Source of the DNA: DATJSN01 sp035504095
GTDB taxonomy: Bacteria; Planctomycetota; Phycisphaerae; WQYP01
Assembly: GCA_035504095.1 (NCBI GenBank)
Contig: DATJSN010000083.1
Coordinates: forward strand, 1-8,551
Length of the DNA: 8,551 nucleotides
Direction of reading: 5' to 3'
Each line of letters opens with the position of its first letter. Position 1 is the stretch's first letter. A program made the translations under genes and the position numbers. Below, in pieces: positions 1-5,868 of this stretch. The notes below the pieces were generated by a model. That model made no database searches. It was not told the DNA's origin and saw nothing but the letters and a program-made list of their open reading frames with translations.

Positions 1-53
1 ACCATCACGGCAGAGGCCAGAAACAGGAAAAACAAATTTTTCAAAAACATCAT
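1..53 (-). CDS. N-terminus of an exported or membrane protein (partial)
   Basis: The gene runs off the left edge of the window, so only its first 17 codons are visible. They read MMFLKNLFFLFLASAVMV (the last residue from a split codon), which is one basic residue followed by a hydrophobic stretch, as in a Sec signal peptide or an N-terminal membrane anchor. Two ATG codons are adjacent (51-53 and 48-50) and either could be the start. The G-rich run just upstream is only a weak ribosome binding site. A plausible promoter lies at 163-191 and the preceding minus-strand unit ends in a strong terminator at 236-273, which supports a separate transcription unit beginning here. Nothing in the visible part identifies the family. 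Confidence 0.5.
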   Translation of the reverse strand, partial: MMFLKNLFFLFLASAVM

Positions 54-162
54 TCGCCCCCGGAAAATGGACAATATCATGCGGGACGGAATGTGAAGCT
101 GTGGAATTGCCGAATATGTTCCAACCGTCGCACTTCGCCCACGCATTGTTTAGATGGTTACT

Positions 163-191
163 ATTTTAGATATTTTGTTGCCGGAGTTCAA
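163..191 (-). promoter_or_regulatory. Sigma-70-like promoter candidate
   Basis: On the minus strand, TTGAAC (186-191) is followed after 17 bp by TAAAAT (163-168), matching the -35 consensus at four of six positions and the -10 consensus at five of six. Transcription would start near 156 and give a leader of about 100 nt before the partial gene at 1-53. It sits downstream of the terminator at 236-273, so it would re-initiate transcription for that gene. Confidence 0.4.
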
Positions 192-235
192 CAACCGCGG
201 GTACGGCGGACAGGCTGCGGATATGGAGTAAAGTT

Positions 236-273
236 AAAAAAACAAAAAAGCCGGCCGCACATGCGATCCGGCT
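236..273 (-). terminator. Rho-independent terminator after the pilin-like pair
   Basis: Read on the minus strand, AGCCGG (268-273) pairs with CCGGCT (249-254), with a further GCG/CGC pairing inside the loop. A T-rich tract follows immediately (complement of A-runs at 236-242 and 244-249). It starts 30 bp past the stop codon of the 303-830 gene, which is the expected place for an end-of-operon terminator. Confidence 0.8.
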
Positions 274-302
274 GAGCGCCATGAAGACTTTATTTAAAGA
301 CG

Positions 303-830
303 TTAATTATTGCTGTAAACATTGAACGTCTGGCCGGGGCCGGCATAGACGACCGAAACAAAACAGGGAACCATCTGATTGAAATATCCTTTCGTGACGT
401 ATTGAATCGGGTTGCCGAAGCCGTCGTTGACGCCTACCAAACCATAGTAACGGCTGCCATCGGGCATGGTGATCCATCCCTTTACCGCCGCGGCGGGGTT
501 AACGTAAATCAATGCGCAAAAGCGCAATTGCCACTGACCGTTGGGAGCACGGTAAGTGAATAACCGTTGATAATCTTCCAGAAAACTGCGCATCTGCGTT
601 TCACCGGCGGAGATGGCCGGATAACCGCCGGCGGTTTGTTCATATTGCACCAGCGCCGCCTGCAGAGCGGCAAGGGTCTGGTGCGTGGAATTAAGAGAAG
701 CGGTTTGGATGTTCTGGGCGCGATACCAGAAAAGTACGCCAAGAAGAAGGACCAGACCCGCGGCGATAATGGGCAACTCGCCCAGGTTTATTTTGAACCA
801 TGAATCCTGATTATTTTCGCTTCCGTTCAT
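303..830 (-). CDS. Pilin-like membrane-anchored protein lacking a prepilin leader
   Basis: This 175-residue protein has one membrane helix (about 19-36) after a polar N-terminus, then a soluble domain outside the membrane. The domain carries FLEDYQRL (83-90) and DGFGNPIQY (136-144), which match FLENYQRM and DPWNNPIQY in the neighbouring gene at 1010-1867, and resembles the DPWGNPYQY signature of GspG-type pseudopilins. It ends in a short YAGPG-containing tail similar to the GspG C-terminus. The two genes look like diverged duplicates in one minus-strand unit. The oddity is the N-terminus: there is no GFTLIE-type cleavage and methylation motif, so prepilin peptidase should not process it. It may be a permanently anchored pilin-fold protein of a secretion or pilus system. 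The family link is supported by motifs; the exact role is unknown. The start ATG at 828-830 has only weak Shine-Dalgarno support. Confidence 0.8.
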   Translation of the reverse strand: MNGSENNQDSWFKINLGELPIIAAGLVLLLGVLFWYRAQNIQTASLNSTHQTLAALQAALVQYEQTAGGYPAISAGETQMRSFLEDYQRLFTYRAPNGQWQLRFCALIYVNPAAAVKGWITMPDGSRYYGLVGVNDGFGNPIQYVTKGYFNQMVPCFVSVVYAGPGQTFNVYSNN

Positions 831-1009
831 AATCCTGACTCTCTTTAAAAGAATCTGAAAGTCTGAACGACTTTCTCTATTTAGATTCTACAGCGCACGG
901 CGGCGACTCCAAGGAAAACTTTAGCAATTTTCATGCCAAGTGAGACCCATAAAGTTGACACGGATTAAACGGATGAATAGCGGATTATACAGGCATAAAA
1001 ATGAAAATT

Positions 1010-1867
1010 TTATGGGCCGTAGCTATAGATGTAGTTGCCATAAGTAATGTTGTTGGCCTGCGGACCCAGCGAACCAAAGCTGTAGAAATATGGGGCATGA
1101 GGAGGCGTTGTGCCAGCTGTCATACTGTATTGCCAGCACGTTACACCACTAACCGATTGTGTCAAAGTCGGTGACCCTGGTGTGTATGGTGATGGAGGCT
1201 CAGGTATTGGCGGGGTAGGCGGCAAATTTTTGGTGTTGTTATATGAAACATAAGACGGAAACGAAACTTGAGTGAACGAAGGAGTAACAGTTTGAAATAT
1301 TTTAAAAGTGGCATCATAGTTTTGCGGTGTTGTAGATCCAATCACTGGGGATTGTCCAAAACAGGGATAATAAGAGAACGTACCGGAAGCCGGCATATAT
1401 TGGATTGGATTGTTCCAGGGATCGAGTATTTCAACAACTCCAGTCATATAATGTACGCCGTCTGGCGAGAGAAATTGTCCGTTTACAAGTAAATCAGCAG
1501 GTAACTGCGTGAGAATATTGGGTTTTTCTGTCCAAGTATTGTTTGTGCTGTTGTAAATGGCATTCATACGTTGATAATTTTCCAGAAAAACCAGCATGGC
1601 GGGCGTGTTGCCGGTATTAACAGAAGCATTCTGTTGTGGCAATTGATTTCCGCTTGTCGTCTGAAACGCCGTAAGGGCGCCCTGGAGATTAAGCAATTCC
1701 TCTTTCAACAATGATGTTTGTGCATTGGCCTGTACCTGGGCGCCAATGGCCAGGCCGATACCCACCAGGATCACGATAATCAGAAGAACCACCAGTATTT
1801 CGATTAAGGTGAACCCGCGCCATAGCCGCATAAATCGTTTCCCCGCCGGTAGGTTGAGTTTCTTCAT
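1010..1867 (-). CDS. Prepilin-type (GspG-like) pseudopilin with a proline-rich insert
   Basis: The 285-residue protein has a class III prepilin signal: RGFTLIE at 17-23, cleavage expected between G18 and F19, with the conserved Glu at +5 (E23). A hydrophobic helix (about 19-42) follows, then a polar helical stretch. DPWNNPIQY (149-157) is the characteristic pseudopilin-G loop. The C-terminal FYSFGSLGPQANN (261-273) resembles the family's FYSxGxDG end. Between them lies an unusually long insertion (about 165-255) with a PPTPPIPEPPSP linker (216-227). Such proteins are assembled by type II secretion or type IV pilus-like machines in the inner membrane after prepilin peptidase processing. A start at M13 would give a shorter leader peptide, but the -10 box at 1874-1879 fits M1. 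Part of the insert region is visibly more AT-rich than its surroundings. It is probably co-transcribed with the related gene at 303-830. Confidence 0.88.
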   Translation of the reverse strand: MKKLNLPAGKRFMRLWRGFTLIEILVVLLIIVILVGIGLAIGAQVQANAQTSLLKEELLNLQGALTAFQTTSGNQLPQQNASVNTGNTPAMLVFLENYQRMNAIYNSTNNTWTEKPNILTQLPADLLVNGQFLSPDGVHYMTGVVEILDPWNNPIQYMPASGTFSYYPCFGQSPVIGSTTPQNYDATFKIFQTVTPSFTQVSFPSYVSYNNTKNLPPTPPIPEPPSPYTPGSPTLTQSVSGVTCWQYSMTAGTTPPHAPYFYSFGSLGPQANNITYGNYIYSYGP

Positions 1868-1873
1868 CTATTT

Positions 1874-1882
1874 ATTGTATCA
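1874..1882 (-). promoter_or_regulatory. Extended -10 promoter abutting the pilin start
   Basis: TGATACAAT on the minus strand is an extended -10 (TGn plus TACAAT, five of six matches). Only 6 nt separate it from the ATG at 1865-1867, so transcription would begin at or next to the start codon. No Shine-Dalgarno sequence is present, consistent with a leaderless mRNA. There is no convincing -35 box. Confidence 0.4.
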
Positions 1883-1900
1883 CGGGACATTAAGGGGCGG

Positions 1901-1953
1901 ATAGGGGGCGGCGCCGCCGCCGAGTTCTCAGACGAGAGTCGGGAGACGGGAGA
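1901..1953. repeat. GC palindrome and heptamer repeat between genes
   Basis: GGCGGCGCCGCC at 1907-1918 is a perfect 12-bp palindrome, and CGGGAGA occurs twice in tandem at 1940-1953. They lie downstream of the glycosyltransferase gene on its own strand, but no T-tract follows, so a terminator is not supported. Confidence 0.35.
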
Positions 1954-1994
1954 ATGCGTGGTTTCACCGCCGTTTTCAGTTTTCAGAATTGTTC

Positions 1995-2867
1995 TTATTG
2001 AGTAAGGCGAGACAGAGTTTCCACGAGTAGTTCCGCAGTTGGTGATTTTGGAGGTTCGATAACCGTGACGCCCGGACCAATGGGTTTGAATTGCCGGGCA
2101 TTATCTTTGACAAAAATTGCTACCGTCGGCAATCCAAGAACGCCTGCAAGATGGCTGACACCGCTGTCGTTGCCCAGATAGGCACAGGCGTTGGCGAGTA
2201 AATCGGCCAGATCGGGCAAAGAAGGATGACGGATAAGAACAAATTCTTCCGCCAATTGGGCAATCGTTTTCTGATCCCAGCGCTGGAGTTCCACTTCACC
2301 GAGAATGAATTTTACATCCCTGCCGCGGCGCTGCAGCAACCGGGCGACGGCGACAAAATTATCCAGTGGAAAACACTTGGCTCGCCCGCCGCTGCCGGGA
2401 TGAATCAACACCGGACCATCGGCTTTAAAAACAAGCGGCGGCAAATCCGGCTGGGGCAGATTTAGTTTAGCCAATTGGGACTGGTAAAATTCTGTTACAT
2501 GAGCGGGGTAACCTTTCGGCGGCAGGGGAGAAAAATACAAAATCTCGCTCGCGGAACTTAGGGTGGTCGCGTGCCATGACCAGTTATCGGCGCCATTACT
2601 TACAGCGCTGAGTAATAGATCACACTTCGCCCAGGTTGGGGTGATGGCATTGGTGATGCGTCCAGAGCCGAACCAGGCGGCATGTGTCAGATCCTCGGCG
2701 TCGGCAAATTGCTCGATCAGATTGAGTTTGAGCAAAAGCTCGCCGAAGGATCGGCGAGTCACGAGCGTGCGCCGAGCATTGGGCCAGCGCAGCTTCAGAC
2801 TGCGCAAAAGCGGCGCCAACAAAAGGGTGTCGCCCAACGCGCCGGAGTGTACGAGAACCAGTTTCAT
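1995..2867 (-). CDS. Glycosyltransferase family 9 (heptosyltransferase-like)
   Basis: This 290-residue protein has the GT-B layout of the ADP-heptose:LPS heptosyltransferase family. The N-terminal signature GALGDTLLLAPLLRSL (9-24) includes the Asp (D13) at the position of the catalytic base in WaaC-type enzymes. The C-terminal nucleotide-sugar half contains HPGSGGRAKCFP (156-167) and GNDSGVSHLAGVLGLPTV (232-249). Such enzymes act on the inner face of the cytoplasmic membrane, usually on lipopolysaccharide core; the sugar and acceptor cannot be read from the sequence. I chose ATG 2865-2867 rather than the upstream ATG at 2976-2978. The 37 extra codons are translated from the repeat at 2886-3195 and have no family similarity, whereas MKLVLVHSGALGD starts exactly where the family does. 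The length is slightly shorter than most relatives. A TATACT box sits 9 nt upstream. Confidence 0.88.
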   Translation of the reverse strand: MKLVLVHSGALGDTLLLAPLLRSLKLRWPNARRTLVTRRSFGELLLKLNLIEQFADAEDLTHAAWFGSGRITNAITPTWAKCDLLLSAVSNGADNWSWHATTLSSASEILYFSPLPPKGYPAHVTEFYQSQLAKLNLPQPDLPPLVFKADGPVLIHPGSGGRAKCFPLDNFVAVARLLQRRGRDVKFILGEVELQRWDQKTIAQLAEEFVLIRHPSLPDLADLLANACAYLGNDSGVSHLAGVLGLPTVAIFVKDNARQFKPIGPGVTVIEPPKSPTAELLVETLSRLTQ

Positions 2868-2876
2868 AATCCAACG

Positions 2877-2882
2877 AGTATA
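2877..2882 (-). promoter_or_regulatory. -10 box of the glycosyltransferase gene
   Basis: TATACT on the minus strand lies 9 nt before the chosen ATG and would give a leader of only a few nucleotides. The place where a -35 box would be is taken by the outer hairpin of the repeat (2892-2908), and no -35 match is visible there. Confidence 0.35.
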
Positions 2883-2885
2883 TTC

Positions 2886-3195
2886 TCGGTACTGCCCCGA
2901 AGGGGCTGCATCTATCAGCCCAGCGTTGTCCCGATTTATCGGGACTACGCTGGGGCAAGGAATCCAAAATATCGTCAACCCTGTAGGGGTTGCGGCATGA
3001 AGTGAGCATCACGGATCATTCGATTTGACGCAAGCCTTACAGGGTTGGTTGGTATGTTCGATCATTTTCCCGGCGTAGTCCCGTGCGGCGGGACAACGCC
3101 GGGCTAAATGATTATGTCCCGTTGGGGCAAAACGATGAATCTCAAACAGATTATGCAAGAAGCATTTGGTGTTTGAGTAACTGCCATAAATGGCA
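2886..3195. repeat. REPIN-like structured repeat, copy A
   Basis: This fills most of a 410-bp gene-free stretch and is homologous to 8209-8450. In order it contains: an outer GCCCC-gaa-GGGGC hairpin (2894-2906); hairpin 1 (2919-2954) with arms CCCAGCGT/ACGCTGGG and GTCCCGA/TCGGGAC around a T.T mismatch; a central CAACCCT/GGGGTTG hairpin (2976-2992); a degenerate second central hairpin (3031-3047); hairpin 2 (3069-3103), the reverse-complement version of hairpin 1 with an A.A mismatch; and a closing TGTCCC-gtt-GGGGCA hairpin (about 3115-3129). Similarity to copy B continues, with a gap, to a TGCCA/TGGCA hairpin at 3182-3195. There is no coding gene inside. The design matches REP or REPIN elements mobilised in trans by REP-associated tyrosine transposases, but no transposase lies in the window. 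Confidence 0.85.
2976..3066. repeat. Diverged tandem duplication within repeat copy A
   Basis: Two units each begin with a CAACCCT-type hairpin (2976-2992 and 3031-3047) and end in GATCATT (3014-3020 and 3060-3066). Copy B has only one such unit (8301-8317, followed by GATCATT), so copy A carries an extra, diverged unit of roughly 50-55 bp. Confidence 0.65.
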
Positions 3196-3218
3196 ACAAT
3201 TTGGAAAAAATCGAGCTA

Positions 3219-3242
3219 AGCGCGGGGTTCCCACCCCGCGCT
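3219..3242 (-). terminator. GC-rich hairpin downstream of mnmA
   Basis: AGCGCGGGGT (3219-3228) pairs perfectly with ACCCCGCGCT (3233-3242) around a TCCC loop, giving a 10-bp stem. It lies 36 bp past the mnmA stop. On the minus strand a T-run follows only after about 8 nt, so it may act as a terminator, or it may be a separate dispersed palindrome. Confidence 0.5.
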
Positions 3243-3277
3243 GTATGAACACAAATCATTTTGTTAAGAGTTACAAC

Positions 3278-4459
3278 TCAACTAACTATCGCCGCAGCAT
3301 CGGCACATTCGACGGGTTCGGATACGTCGTCAATCCATCCGCCGCCGAGGAGCTGTTCGCCGTCGTAGCAGACCACGGCCTGGCCGGGGGTAATTGCGGT
3401 GACGCCGTCGGAGAAGCTGACAGTGAGCTGATCCGTGCCGGTGATTTCGGCGACGGCGGCGACCGGCGGGGAATTGTAGCGAACTTTTGCCGTGCATGGG
3501 ATTGGGCCTACAGGTCGCGTGGTAAGCCAGTTGATCTGGCTGGCGATAAGCCGGCGATGCAGAAGATGTTCGCGCGGCCCGACATGGATGATATTGTGTT
3601 CCGGATCAATACTGGTGACATAAATAGGATAGCCGAACGCTACGCCGACGCCCTTGCGCTGGCCAAGCGTGAAATTCTGATGCCCAGAGTGTGTGCCAAC
3701 TACCATGCCGTTCGCGTCGACAATCGAACCGGGGCGGACCGCTTCCGGCGTGCGCTTCTCAAGCAGGCGCATGTAATTGTTGTCGGGCACAAAACAGATT
3801 TCCTGTGAATCGGGCTTATCGTGCACCGGCAGACCATACTGGCTGGCCAGACGGCGCACTTCGCTCTTGGGAAAATTGCCCAGCGGCAGCATCATGCGGT
3901 TAAGTTCATCCGGCGGGACGCCAAAGAGTACGTAGCTTTGATCCTTGGCTTTATCGACGCCGCGCAAAAGGCGAGTTTGGCCATCGGCGGTTCGCTCGAT
4001 CCGCGCATAATGACCGGTGGCAACAAAATCGGCCCCAACGGCACGGGCATAGCGGGCCAGCTTGCCGAACTTAAGATTCTCATTGCAGCGTACGCAGGGA
4101 TTGGGTGTGCGGCCGCGATTGTATTCGCTCACGAAATAATCAATGATGCCGCTAAAATCGTTCTGGAAATTCAGTGCGTAAAACGGGATGTTTAATAGTC
4201 CGGCGACATAACGCGCATCGGCGGCGTCGGCGGTTGAACAGCATCCCTGATGGTGGGCTTTGGCTGCTTTAGTGGGGGAACAGGCGACCGGTTCCACCGG
4301 TGTATTCGAGGGATTTTGTGCCTGATCGGCAGGATCATTGCCGAGGCGCATAAAGACGCCGATGCAGTTATAGCCCTGCTCTTTAAGTAGCGCCGCCGCG
4401 ACCGAGCTATCGACTCCGCCGGACATTGCGATCACCACTGTTTTTGAGTTACCAGACAT
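3278..4459 (-). CDS. mnmA: tRNA-specific 2-thiouridylase MnmA
   Basis: MnmA activates uridine 34 of tRNA Lys, Glu and Gln with ATP and replaces the 2-oxygen with sulfur from a persulfide relay in the cytoplasm. The 393-residue protein has the PP-loop SGGVDSS (13-19), the catalytic Cys in TPNPCVRCN (C122), ATGHYAR (147-153), and the second active-site Cys in SQEICFV (C222). FTLGQRKG (263-270) and the C-terminal beta-barrel region follow, so both domains are complete. Compared with E. coli MnmA (cysteines 102 and 199) there are about 20 extra residues before the catalytic Cys, mainly in a linker (41-72) rich in Cys and His just before GCCS (72-75). The gene is divergent from mqnE. No Shine-Dalgarno is visible, and an extended -10 box lies 9 nt upstream of the ATG. 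Confidence 0.97.
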   Translation of the reverse strand: MSGNSKTVVIAMSGGVDSSVAAALLKEQGYNCIGVFMRLGNDPADQAQNPSNTPVEPVACSPTKAAKAHHQGCCSTADAADARYVAGLLNIPFYALNFQNDFSGIIDYFVSEYNRGRTPNPCVRCNENLKFGKLARYARAVGADFVATGHYARIERTADGQTRLLRGVDKAKDQSYVLFGVPPDELNRMMLPLGNFPKSEVRRLASQYGLPVHDKPDSQEICFVPDNNYMRLLEKRTPEAVRPGSIVDANGMVVGTHSGHQNFTLGQRKGVGVAFGYPIYVTSIDPEHNIIHVGPREHLLHRRLIASQINWLTTRPVGPIPCTAKVRYNSPPVAAVAEITGTDQLTVSFSDGVTAITPGQAVVCYDGEQLLGGGWIDDVSEPVECADAAAIVS

Positions 4460-4468
4460 AAGCAGAGT

Positions 4469-4477
4469 ATTATAACA
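4469..4477 (-). promoter_or_regulatory. Extended -10 promoter of mnmA
   Basis: TGTTATAAT on the minus strand is a perfect extended -10 element. It ends 9 nt before the mnmA ATG, so the transcript would have a leader of only a few nucleotides. No -35 match is seen, which is tolerable for an extended -10 promoter. Confidence 0.5.
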
Positions 4478-4493
4478 ACATGTCAGGCCGGGG

Positions 4494-4522
4494 TTTTAGA
4501 AACACGCAAAAACATTTATAAT
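4494..4522 (+). promoter_or_regulatory. Promoter candidate of mqnE
   Basis: TATAAT at 4517-4522 is a perfect -10 box; the -35 position (4494-4499, TTTTAG) is poor. Transcription would start near 4529, leaving about 25 nt of leader with a ribosome binding site. It is back-to-back with the mnmA -10 box, 42 bp away. Confidence 0.45.
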
Positions 4523-4537
4523 TCGTGGCTTAGGAAA

Positions 4538-4543
4538 AGAGGA
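4538..4543 (+). promoter_or_regulatory. Ribosome binding site of mqnE
   Basis: AGAGGA stands 10 nt before the ATG at 4554. It favours this start over the in-frame ATG at 4605, which has no such site. Confidence 0.6.
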
Positions 4544-4553
4544 TTTTTTAACC

Positions 4554-5786
4554 ATGATTTCCGCCCAGCCGGCCATTCAGGACCCAACCACCGGTCAAAC
4601 AAATATGGATCAACTACATTCTTCAACGAATCCGGCGGATTATCTGGATATTGCAACCATTGACGATTCACAGTTGCGGCCAGTGGCGGAAAAAATTGCT
4701 GCCGGGACACGGCTGAATTTTGACGATGGCATGGCATTATGGAATTCGCGCGATATTTTTTCCATCGGGGCGATGGCCAACGCCGTGCGGCAGGCGCGGC
4801 ACGGTCGGCTGGCTTATTACAACATCAACCGGCACATCAATTATTCCAACATCTGCGCGCTATCGTGCAAATTCTGTGAATTCCAGCGCAAACGCGGCGA
4901 ACAGGGCGCGTATGAACATGACCTGGAGGAAATTTATCGCATCGCGGGGCAGGCCTACGACGCCGGGGCGACGGAAGTGCACATCGTGGGCGGATTGCAT
5001 CCATGGCTGCCGTTTGCGTGGTACCTGGAAATGCTCAGCGGATTGCGGCAGCGCTATCCTAAGCTGCACCTGAAATGTTTCACCGCCATCGAGATCGATC
5101 ATTTCAGCCGGATTTCGCGTTTGAGCATAAAGGAAGTGCTCCAGGCGCTGCGCGAACACGGTTTAGGTTCGATGCCCGGCGGCGGGGCGGAAGTTTTTGA
5201 CGACCGCGTCCACGACGAAGTATTCAAAGGCAAACTGCGCAGCGACGGCTGGCTGCAGATTCACCGCACCGCGCACGAGTTGGGCATCGCCACCAACGCC
5301 ACGATTCTTTATGGCCACGTGGAAACGCGCGCCGAACGCATCAACCACTTGCTAAAACTTCGCGAGTTGCAGGACGAAGCGCCGGGCTTTCAGACCATTA
5401 TTCCGCTTTCATTTATTCCTGATGGCAGCGAACTGGGCTACCTGCCCGGGCCGACCGGCCTGGAAGATTTGAAGATGCTGGCGATTTCGCGACTGATGCT
5501 GGCGAATTTTGCCCACGTCAAGGCGTTCTGGATCATGCAAAGCATGAAGCTTTCGCAGGTAAGCCTGAATTTCGGTGTTGACGACCTGGATGGCACGGTG
5601 GTCTGGTACGACATCACCAAGCGCGAAGGAGGACGGGGGAATCAGCACCAGGAACAGACGGTTGCGGACATACGCCGGGTGATTGTTGAAGCGGGGTACA
5701 TTCCCGTTGAACGCGACACGCTCTATCGCCGGGTGATTCGCAACGGCAAAGACTGGCAGGTGGATGAACAAGTCACCTCGGTGTAA
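4554..5786 (+). CDS. mqnE: Aminofutalosine synthase MqnE (radical SAM)
   Basis: MqnE joins the adenosyl radical of SAM to 3-[(1-carboxyvinyl)oxy]benzoate to make 6-amino-6-deoxyfutalosine, an early step of the futalosine route to menaquinone. The 410-residue protein has the radical SAM cluster motif CALSCKFC (C101, C105, C108). EVHIVGGLHPWLPF (141-154), GSMPGGGAEVF (205-215), NATILYGHVET (248-258), LRELQDEAPGFQTIIPLSF (269-287) and GVDDLDGTVV follow. The GGLHP and LQDE segments point to MqnE rather than the related MqnC. About 35 residues precede the conserved region. Usual MqnE proteins follow DLDGTVV with an EKIYH-like stretch; here it reads WYDITKREGG, which may be a lineage variant. No terminator is visible after the stop, so read-through into the gene at 5869 is possible. 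No other mqn gene is in the window. Confidence 0.93.
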   Translation: MISAQPAIQDPTTGQTNMDQLHSSTNPADYLDIATIDDSQLRPVAEKIAAGTRLNFDDGMALWNSRDIFSIGAMANAVRQARHGRLAYYNINRHINYSNICALSCKFCEFQRKRGEQGAYEHDLEEIYRIAGQAYDAGATEVHIVGGLHPWLPFAWYLEMLSGLRQRYPKLHLKCFTAIEIDHFSRISRLSIKEVLQALREHGLGSMPGGGAEVFDDRVHDEVFKGKLRSDGWLQIHRTAHELGIATNATILYGHVETRAERINHLLKLRELQDEAPGFQTIIPLSFIPDGSELGYLPGPTGLEDLKMLAISRLMLANFAHVKAFWIMQSMKLSQVSLNFGVDDLDGTVVWYDITKREGGRGNQHQEQTVADIRRVIVEAGYIPVERDTLYRRVIRNGKDWQVDEQVTSV

Positions 5787-5856
5787 CGCGCCCGGCGGCA
5801 ACACAAGAGGGTCGCGATCGCAGGCCTAAAATTAAATGGAAGCTATTGGAATTAAA

Positions 5857-5863
5857 AAGGAGG
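5857..5863 (+). promoter_or_regulatory. Strong ribosome binding site that sets the start at 5869
   Basis: AAGGAGG, a full anti-16S match, lies 5 nt before the ATG at 5869-5871. The upstream in-frame ATG at 5836 would place this sequence inside the coding region and lacks its own site, so 5869 is the likely start. Confidence 0.75.
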
Positions 5864-5868
5864 CCGTT

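Noticed and set aside
93..275. A 60-codon plus-strand frame near the left edge
   Set aside because: GTG start without a ribosome binding site, it ends inside the terminator hairpin, and its Arg-rich composition looks like chance.
955..990. A perfect TTGACA followed by TTATAC on the plus strand
   Set aside because: The spacing is about 24 bp, too long for a promoter, and it points away from the pilin genes with no plus-strand gene downstream.
926..1010. Imperfect inverted repeat (AATTTTCATGCC and GGCAT...ATGAAAATT) between the pilin-like genes
   Set aside because: The arms are interrupted, AT-rich and far apart; not convincing as a structure or operator.
2886..3195. CRISPR array or integron site as an explanation for the palindromic repeats
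   Set aside because: There is no regular repeat-spacer spacing and no cas or integrase gene; the inverted hairpin pair fits a REPIN-like element better.
3083..3808. A 241-codon plus-strand open frame
   Set aside because: It starts inside repeat copy A and runs antisense to mnmA; its product has no recognisable domain, and mnmA on the other strand is unambiguous.
5814..5821. GCGATCGC, identical to the cyanobacterial HIP1 octamer
   Set aside because: A single 8-bp palindrome is expected by chance and nothing else suggests a cyanobacterium.
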